From Glandiceps talaboti (Eukaryota; Hemichordata; Enteropneusta; Spengelidae): a stretch of 64,000 bases of DNA. A program made the translations under genes and the position numbers. Below, in pieces: positions 12,828 through 64,000 of the stretch (positions are counted from its first letter, which is position 1; every line of letters starts with the position of its first letter). The DNA lies in the NCBI RefSeq assembly GCF_964340395.1, contig NC_135552.1, positions 9,839,494 through 9,903,493 on the forward strand, in the 5' to 3' direction. The notes under the pieces are model-generated. The model was given only the letters and a program-made list of their open reading frames with translations, was not told the origin of the DNA and did no database searches.

Positions 12828-13866
12828 AGAAATGTTTGTTACATCTGACCACAATGCCACTAAACTTATAGAAATGTCTTGTTAATTTTTAATTATTTAT
12901 CATATTACTTTCATTCATTTTAAAACTAAATGCTGACTTACTGAAATATGGAAATTAATAAGCCATCATGAGTTCTAATACCCATGTGATGTTGAGATAT
13001 TCAATATTGCTTTTGTGGAGTTGACTCTGATTGGCTTTACAGGTAGGAACACCTGGCTATCAACCAATCAGGAGCATACTCTTTTTCTCTCCAAATATTT
13101 ACCACATGATTGACTTTGCTCTGTCTTGACAGATTTCAAGGGGAACAAATGCGAGGCTGGTTTTATCTAAGTAGCATCATCAACCTTGCAGCATGACTTT
13201 TCTAATGTAGGGTTACAAACACTGGCAAATCTGACACAGGAGACCTGCTATAAACTGGGGCATAGTATATGTAAAACAATGATAGAAGCTCCATAACTGG
13301 CCTCTACATTGTTTGAGCAAGGTTTCAAGGTGTGTGAAGCTCCTTATATTGTTTACTAACCCATGGTGCCTCACCCTAGTATAAAACAGCTCTTCTGTGC
13401 AAGATTTGACAACTTCTATTTTAGAGAGGTTACACATAACATGGGTCAGTAAAAGTGTGTTTTCATGTGTGAGAAATGCAGTGAAGACAAAATCAGCCTC
13501 ATTTTCGTTGTCCTTGAACACAGACCAGACACACAAGGTGTGGACAGTGCCCTCTAGAGGTAAATTTAATTTACTACTCATATTCAGGCACTTATTTCAA
13601 TCTGTACTCACTGACACTTTTTTCAATGTAGTGTTTGTATATAATATAGTTGGAAACTGCTTAGTTAAAATACAAATTGTTAAAAAGATTGCACAAAATA
13701 ACATGGTCAGAGAGAACCAATCTTCCCTTTTCCTGGTACACTGTATTACTACCTTTGTAGAATCAGTTGAGTTTTACCAATGCAGTAAGGATTGATAGGG
13801 ATGGTGGAAGGCACCACAGTTGCACTGTTCCTCTTGGATGGGTAGGATGTCGACCATGGATTATTG
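12828..13866 (-). other. Probable GALNT 3' UTR, distal part
   Basis: No exon is recognised. Two overlapping open frames on opposite strands (13213-13581 minus, 122 codons; 13397-13795 plus, 132 codons) are longer than the local background, but neither protein resembles a family I know and neither has flanking splice or gene context. They are not called as genes. Confidence 0.4.
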
Positions 13867-14119
13867 ACCATACCAAGTCAGACTGGAGCGGTAGGGTTGG
13901 TGCACTTATAATCTTGATAGCTTGTATAGGACCATACCAAGTCAGATTGTTGTAGGGGTGGCAAACCACATTCTCCATGGTTTGCAGGACCATACCAAGT
14001 CAGACTGGAGAGGTAGGGATGGTGTACTATAATCTCCATGGTTTGTAGGACCATACCAAGTCAGACTGCTTGCTGTGGGATGGCAAACCACAATCTTGGC
14101 AGTTTGTAAGACCATACCA
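13867..14119. repeat. 61-bp minisatellite in GALNT 3' UTR
   Basis: The block ACCATACCAAGTCAGA starts at 13867, 13931, 13989 and 14050, with a partial ACCATACCA at 14111, giving periods of 64, 58, 61 and 61 bp. Alternate units differ: GGAG(C/A)GGTAGGG(T/A)TGGTG in two and GGCAAACCACA in the other two, which suggests a two-unit higher-order repeat. The array starts 75 bp past the GALNT stop codon. Confidence 0.9.
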
Positions 14120-14194
14120 GGGTTACAGTTTCTTGGTATAAATAGGTGACCTGACACCAGAATGGAATGCATGGTGGAAAAGGATTTGAACAAA

Positions 14195-58454
<44,260 letters not shown>

Positions 58455-59018
58455 CTGCAACAGAAACAGAGTATAAAGTATTTAGTACATATACATATTT
58501 CATAGGCAAAGACAGATATCACAGAATTGATGTCAAGACTATCCTTATCTCTTGACTGTACCACACCTGTGTATATAGCAACACACACACACATAATCCA
58601 TTTTTCTGATAATGGATATATATGACTGACTACATAGGTTATTTCAATCATTACTAATGCCATTAGACATAATGATATACCTTCATGTCGGGGTCAATAT
58701 TTTATAGGTAGTAAGGAGGTAAGATCTACCTGAGTTCCCAGGTCAATTTTAGTGTTTCCCCCAAGTGTTGTAGTAAGTGGGTACAATCTACCCGAGTTTC
58801 CTATACTAACATGAAATTGAGTGAGTGAGTGAGTGAGTGAGTATGGGAGGGGAGGGAGGGGTTCAGTGGGTGGGTGGGCAGGCGTAATGGTAATGGTCCT
58901 GAAACCATAGCAAAAAGAATTTATGATAACAAAGATGTCATATTGAATACTGACTTTATTGATTACAATCAAACGAATCAAAAAAGATCTGTAATGAGTT
59001 ATATATTTATTTTTTTTA

Positions 59019-59099
<81 letters not shown>

Positions 59100-59137
59100 G
59101 TATATATGTATATATATATAAATATATATATTATGTA

Positions 59138-59212
<75 letters not shown>

Positions 59213-59280
59213 GTATACATTATATATATTATATATATACACATGTATACATTATATATATACACACACATATATATACA

Positions 59281-59326
<46 letters not shown>
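59019..59326. repeat. AT and TG microsatellites
   Basis: Two long AT runs (about 59021-59096 and 59145-59206) separated by TATGTATA sequence, then TATACACA and about 21 TG units at 59285-59326. The YIYIYI frames are artefacts. Confidence 0.96.
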
Positions 59327-59327
<1 letters not shown>

Positions 59328-59809
59328 TATAAAGTAGGCTGCCGAATGAACCACTGTGCCCCATTAAAAATGGCATGTAGTAAGCCTGTAATGGTAGCAA
59401 TGTTTAGAATACCTTGAAAGAATGAATGGTTATTTTATCATAGTAATAAATTACATATCAGTATGTATGAATCAAGTACAAACCATATGTGTGCTATGCC
59501 AGCTGTTCACTTACTAATGTATATGTCTCATTTATGGCATATCAAAATGAGAGGAATGTTGAAGTGATTTACAAGTACAGCTTATTTTTACTTTACAAAT
59601 ATCAAGAGCTTCACCACACAACAACAAGAGTAATACTTATATTTTATCATTGGTCTAGACAATTATTTAGATAGCTTCACCAGAATTCTAATTTAATTTC
59701 TATGCTTGGTAATCAGATTTAGCCAAGTGAACCATCTCAGCTACAATTTTCTATTGATTTCCCTTATTCTAACACTGTAACAGACTACGTTCTATAAATT
59801 TGATAGTCT

Positions 59810-60450
59810 AGATGCAATGCTTCAAAGTCGATGTGCCCCGGACTTCTTGGTAGTCGAGATACAATATTTACTAGTCATGTGTCCTGAACTACTGCTAGTT
59901 TGGTAGTCTAGATACAATGTTTAGTAGTCTACATGTATGTGTCCTGGACTACTGCTAATTTGGTAGTCTAGATACAATGTTTAGTAGTCTATGTGTCCTG
60001 GACTACTGCTAATATGGTGGTCTAGATACAATGTTTAGTAGTCTATGTACCCTGGACTACTGCTAATTTGGTAATCTAGATACAATGTTTAGTAGTCTAT
60101 GTGTCCTGGACTACTGCTAATTTGGTAGTCTAGACACAATGTTTTGTAGTTTATGTGTTGTGGACTACTGCTAATTTGGTAGTCTAGATACAATGTTTAG
60201 TAGTCAATGTGTCCTAGACTACTGCTAATTTGGTAGTTTATGTGTCCTGGACTACTGCTATTTTGGTAGTCTATGTGTCCTGGACTACTGCTATTTTGGT
60301 AGTCTATGTGTCCTGGACTACTGTTAATTTGGTAGTCTAGATACAATGTTTAGTAGTCTATGTGTCCTGGACTACTGCTAATTTGGTAGTTTATGTGTTG
60401 TGGACTAATGCTAATTTGGTAGTCCATGTGCTCTAGACTACTACAATTTC
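59810..60450. repeat. Mixed-period satellite with TAGTCTA and GGACTACTGCTA
   Basis: About twelve blocks built from three phrases: TGTCCTGGACTACTGCTAAT, TTGGTAGTCTAGATACAATG and TTTAGTAGTCTATG. Most units are about 60 bp; between 60230 and 60310 the middle phrase is dropped and the period shrinks to about 34 bp. Confidence 0.9.
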
Positions 60451-61267
60451 TAGCCTTGTTCACACTACAACTGATCAACTCTACAGTATACATACATGTA
60501 ATTATCAGTAACGAAGCTGTGGGTATGGGAATACCAGTTACTGTATTTTTAGGTCTACTGAGTTGTGTAGACACAAGTCTTGGCTTTCTATAACAATGGT
60601 GAGCTAGAAATAAAAACAGACAGGTACATGTATATACAAGTTTTGATGGTAATGTCAATTGATTGTTTTTGTACATAGCTTCAATAGTAAGCTGGGTGGT
60701 CAACCTGAAACAAAATGCTTGCCAGGACAACCATCACGCCCCTATCATCAGTCTATGTTGTACCTAACTACTAAATCATGATGATATAACACATTTCTAA
60801 GCTTGTTCACTCTCAATAATGGTGGTGTTTTAGGTACTCTAAGAGTCAGAATATATCATTACAGTGACCATCTTGCCTGCTACCTAACGAGGCTTTGTTG
60901 GCAAAGTTGTAATTGTATTTTATCTCACCTACTATGGAGGCTATGCTGTACTAGAAGATATAACAACTAATTCATTAATTGTGATGATATAACATATTTC
61001 TCTTGGCTCATTCACTGTAACAGTGGCATTTAAGATACTCTCAGTCAGAATATATCATTTCATAACACATTATTTGCTGTCAGGCTTTAGTGATTGGCTA
61101 ATATCGTATCACATGGTATGGAATACTGACCCATAGTGACCTCATTTTGCATATAGGTTACTATTTGCGTTCTATTTCCACAGGGCAATACTCATAGCAC
61201 CAAAGTATTTGTTTTGACTATATGGAAAAAATATGTGCCTGAGAATGTGATATACATATGTTATAAA

Positions 61268-61386
61268 ACACTTATTGCCTGGCCTTATTCGGGCACTAGT
61301 ACAGCTTTCAGCTTCGGGAATAGTTACTATATAACACTTCTCATGGTAATAGATGACTGCTAGTGCCCTCATAGCCAGGCAATAGG
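61268..61386. repeat. 119-bp inverted repeat
   Basis: TTATTGCCTGGCCTTATTCGGGCACTAG pairs with CTAGTGCCCTCATAGCCAGGCAATA. It could be another small palindromic MITE. Confidence 0.78.
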
Positions 61387-61875
61387 TATGAGTGTATAAA
61401 AGTGACAATCTCACCTACAAGAGGGGAGGGGAGGGGGCTATGTTGTACTTCAAGATATTTACTATAATTTGTTAGTATAACACATTTCTCTTGGCTTATT
61501 TACCCTAAACAGTAGTGTTTTAGGTACTCTAAAACAGTCAGAATGTATCATTACTATTACACATTTCCTGTACTAAATCATAATATTACTGACAATATGA
61601 GAAACCATTTGAAATTAATATCTATTTCCTGTAATAAATCTTGAAAATAACTTGGTCAAGGAAGAGCAAATTACTGGCCTAGGGATAGTGAATTTCAACC
61701 AGACATTCAAACAACTGTAATTATATAACACACACAACTAAAGTTGTACACATTCAAACAGAAAAGATGGGATTTATACCTTAGTAATTCTATGTCACAA
61801 TAATTTGTGCGTCTTCATCATGGTTCTCAAGTGCATTGAATATGAGTAAAAACATACAGAATTACCAGGGATTAT

Positions 61876-61903
61876 CCCCCCCCCCCCCCCCCCCCCCCCC
61901 CCC
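61876..61903. repeat. Poly-C tract, 28 C
   Basis: The longest uninterrupted C run in the window. Confidence 0.95.
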
Positions 61904-61936
61904 GTTTTTCTTAAATTAAACTTGTAATTCTTAATT

Positions 61937-62098
61937 ATTTTATTTTCCAATAAATGCCTCCAACAATTGTTCATTCAGCTTGAAAATACTCATGACATGT
62001 CGGTTTTGCCACTGCTTATCTTAGACTCATAGTCACAAGGCCTGTTGTGTACTTTGCATTTTCCTTGGGTGAATCAAGAAAAATATTGGGGTAGTAAA
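61937..62098. mobile_element. Family C hairpin, partial copy 4
   Basis: GTTCATTCAGCTTGAAAATACTCATGAC...CACTGC.TATCTTAGACT..TAGTCACAAGGCC...TTTTCCTTGGGTGAATCAAGAAAAATATTGG. It is closest to the partial copy at 33451 and again lacks the 200-bp body. Confidence 0.68.
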
Positions 62099-62274
62099 TA
62101 AACGTTTCAACAGCGTATAACAAATAATTTTAAAACCTGGAATTTTCCTAATTCCAAATTTCCATTTCACCCCAAATGGCTCATTGTTTGTCTACAAATA
62201 AAATAAACTGTCTTTACTTTTTGGACGAATGTTGGCATAATATTGCATATTGTGTTGATACAGCTAAACCGATG

Positions 62275-62643
62275 AGGCTTGGTGTTTCACTGATGTGATA
62301 TGATATTTATTACACACCCTCAGATAACTTCTAATACAAAAGAAGCAATTACATAGGTGCCAGTGCACAGTGGGAATGTAGAAGTAGTCAGGTTGATATG
62401 TTGATTATCAGTTAGAAAATAAACAGTTGCAGCCATTAAAATCATCAAGTCCATGTGTAGTGTTTTCACCAGAAGCCTGTTTCTACTGCACTGTGAAAGA
62501 ATATCAATGTTTATCAGTGTTCAATGTGATTGGATAAAGTATCCTACTGTATGTGTTGTGTATCTGTTATTGTTAGTCTAGAGTTGAAATATGTCTAGCG
62601 CTGTGTCAAAAACATAATGTCCCATGAGTGAAACACCAAGCCT
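62275..62643. mobile_element. MITE-like element, family B copy 2, intact termini
   Basis: AGGCTTGGTGTTTCACT at 62275-62291 is the exact reverse complement of 62627-62643. The 369-bp body is shared with 27309-27670. No coding capacity, so it is a non-autonomous DNA transposon by structure. No clear target duplication was seen. Confidence 0.85.
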
Positions 62644-63414
62644 ACATCATTTTAGCAATAATGATAATTCGAGAAAAAGCACAAAATGTCAAATTTCATG
62701 AAAACTACTTTGAATATGGTAATAAGGTTGATCCCATTGCAGACACAATCAGGATTATCAAATTACAAAGTGACAAGTTTTATATGACATTTATAGATAA
62801 GGAATCATTGAATTAACTGTATCATACAAAAAATCATCAATCACAAGTGACATGAAAACATAATTTACCTAACACCCAGAAATATGTAATTGTTACATGT
62901 AAACCAATCAATCACGTATCTGATATTTTATCATTTGATTAACATCTGCCGACATCTTGTATTTTTAACATCAACAACTCCACAGAAGCATATTTCATGA
63001 GTGAAAGCGGACAATTTTAAACATATCCCCTGGCATATACATGCACATAATATACATCATGTCAAAACAGATCTATCAAAGTTCTATTAATGTGTAGTGA
63101 AAGCCTTATACAATGCATTCATGATTACATATACAATGTTTTTGTTAACAGCAACATGTAAAGTCTACCATTGTTCACAGTTTTACTCCCGAGGGGTTTC
63201 AATGTTTCACAATTTTCTCCTGGGGTTTCCTCCAAATGCCATTAAAATTTCAGATGTATTATGGAAAAGTAGTCATTTTATTAGATTTCCTTCTCTTTGT
63301 TCACAAAACTCGTACAATATTTTTGTAAGTTTTACACATCCAATAACTGACACACAGGTACAATATTGCTGTTGAAAATGGTACATATAATTAAATACTA
63401 TAATGAAATACTAT

Positions 63415-63615
63415 ATTTTTGCTACTACAAAATTTTGCAATCTTACAGTCTTCAGCTAGTTTTCAAAGACTAATTTTAACTAATTACCAGATTTGTACAT
63501 TGTTTTCATGTAAAAGAAGGCATTTTAGTCACTACTTATTTTTGCTTTTAAGTTTTCAAGCGAAATTACCAAAAATATAATCTTCAGTGAAAATTTCCAG
63601 GTTTACAGTAATAGG
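63415..63615. repeat. Dispersed repeat family F, copy 2
   Basis: CTTCAGCTAGTTTTCAAAGA, TTTAGTCACTACTTATTTTT and TTTTCAAGCGAAATTACC. The same order and orientation as 54605-54815. Confidence 0.75.
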
Positions 63616-64000
63616 TGAAATTTAGCATAGTTGTAACTCATTTAGGTACTTTAAAATGCAATTATTACATTAATGTTGTTATTTTTGTCAGATTTCATCC
63701 TCTCGTCATAAGTGTTTGTAAAAACTTTAACAAAAACATAGATAGAGTTTAGAAATGTCACAAGATAAGAGGGGTCAATATATATTTGACATTTGTGGAA
63801 ACAGTTGCAAATGTATCAAAATCCCTAAAATCAATCAAACTATTTGATGGCAAGAACTTTCTGGGGGTTTTCTCAAGGGGATTTTCTGCAGTATTATTCT
63901 TTTGCTGTCTAGGGAAATGACAAAAAGTTACATTTATAAATTCATCAGTAGTAATGGTTTAGCTGTGTGTAATCTCCATAATGGAAGTCTACTATTTAGA

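Larger units (their letters stand above)
58455..64000 (-). other. GALNT intron continuing out of the window
   Basis: I looked on the minus strand for the preceding GALNT exon (expected SD.I.L.R..PD.R..C) and for a membrane anchor and found neither, so the 5' exons are probably beyond 64000. The region holds GAGT/GGGT simple repeats (58815-58880), AT/TG microsatellites, a 60-bp-class satellite, a palindromic element, a 28-C tract, MITE family B copy 2 and family F copy 2. Confidence 0.6.

Noticed and set aside
13213-13795. Opposed 122- and 132-codon frames in the GALNT 3' UTR region as genes
   Set aside because: Neither protein is recognised, they overlap on opposite strands, and there is no promoter, splice or repeat support. 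They were noted only as open frames.
58874-59417. Long YIYIYI frames on both strands
   Set aside because: Translations of AT and TG microsatellites.
58500-64000. Upstream GALNT exon (stem, membrane anchor)
   Set aside because: No minus-strand segment with the expected SD.I.L.R..PD.R motif or a hydrophobic anchor with matching splice phase was found.

Overview
This window is animal nuclear DNA: AT-rich, intron-dense, with GT-AG splice sites and many interspersed and tandem repeats. No bacterial, organellar or viral gene organisation is visible. The repeat content and the two recognisable genes suggest an invertebrate, possibly a marine deuterostome such as a hemichordate or cephalochordate; that placement is inference and weak.

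Two protein-coding genes can be read, pointing toward each other. At the left edge, on the plus strand, are the last two coding exons of an INSIG (insulin-induced gene) homologue, 1023-1128 and 1525-1563. The rest of INSIG lies left of the window. On the minus strand, nine coding exons between 58454 and 14195 form a continuous, phase-consistent 468-residue C-terminal part of a polypeptide N-acetylgalactosaminyltransferase. It has most of the GT-A catalytic domain (DSH and WGGEN motifs) and a complete three-repeat ricin-type lectin domain. The catalytic sequence looks most like GALNT11. Its cytoplasmic tail, membrane anchor, stem and first catalytic exon(s) should lie beyond 58454, most likely beyond the right edge. 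INSIG acts in ER sterol sensing and GALNT starts mucin-type O-glycosylation in the Golgi; there is no reason to think they share a pathway. Human INSIG1 and GALNT11 are both in chromosome band 7q36, so the linkage may be old.

Layout: 1-1563 INSIG 3' end; 1564-14194 convergent intergenic DNA and both 3' UTRs, with a 61-bp minisatellite just after the GALNT stop; 14195-16125 three lectin exons; 16126-32788 a 16.7-kb intron packed with MITE-like elements, SINEs, a LINE fragment and tandem arrays; 32789-38097 four exons; 38098-48282 a 10-kb intron holding a 2.87-kb inverted-repeat element; 48283-48457 the DSH exon; 48458-58287 an intron with a 160-bp CT tract, hairpin elements and tandem arrays; 58288-58454 the most upstream exon found; 58455-64000 further intron with AT/TG microsatellites, a 60-bp-class satellite and a clear MITE.

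The most striking object is the element at 39889-42758. It has perfect inverted termini of about 87 bp, flanking GATACA duplications, and 43 copies of a CGTAATTACG-centred palindrome in three arrays of 12, 19 and 12. The second most useful observation is that the acceptor of the last GALNT exon is present in three tandem copies, two of them decoys whose use would truncate the third lectin repeat.
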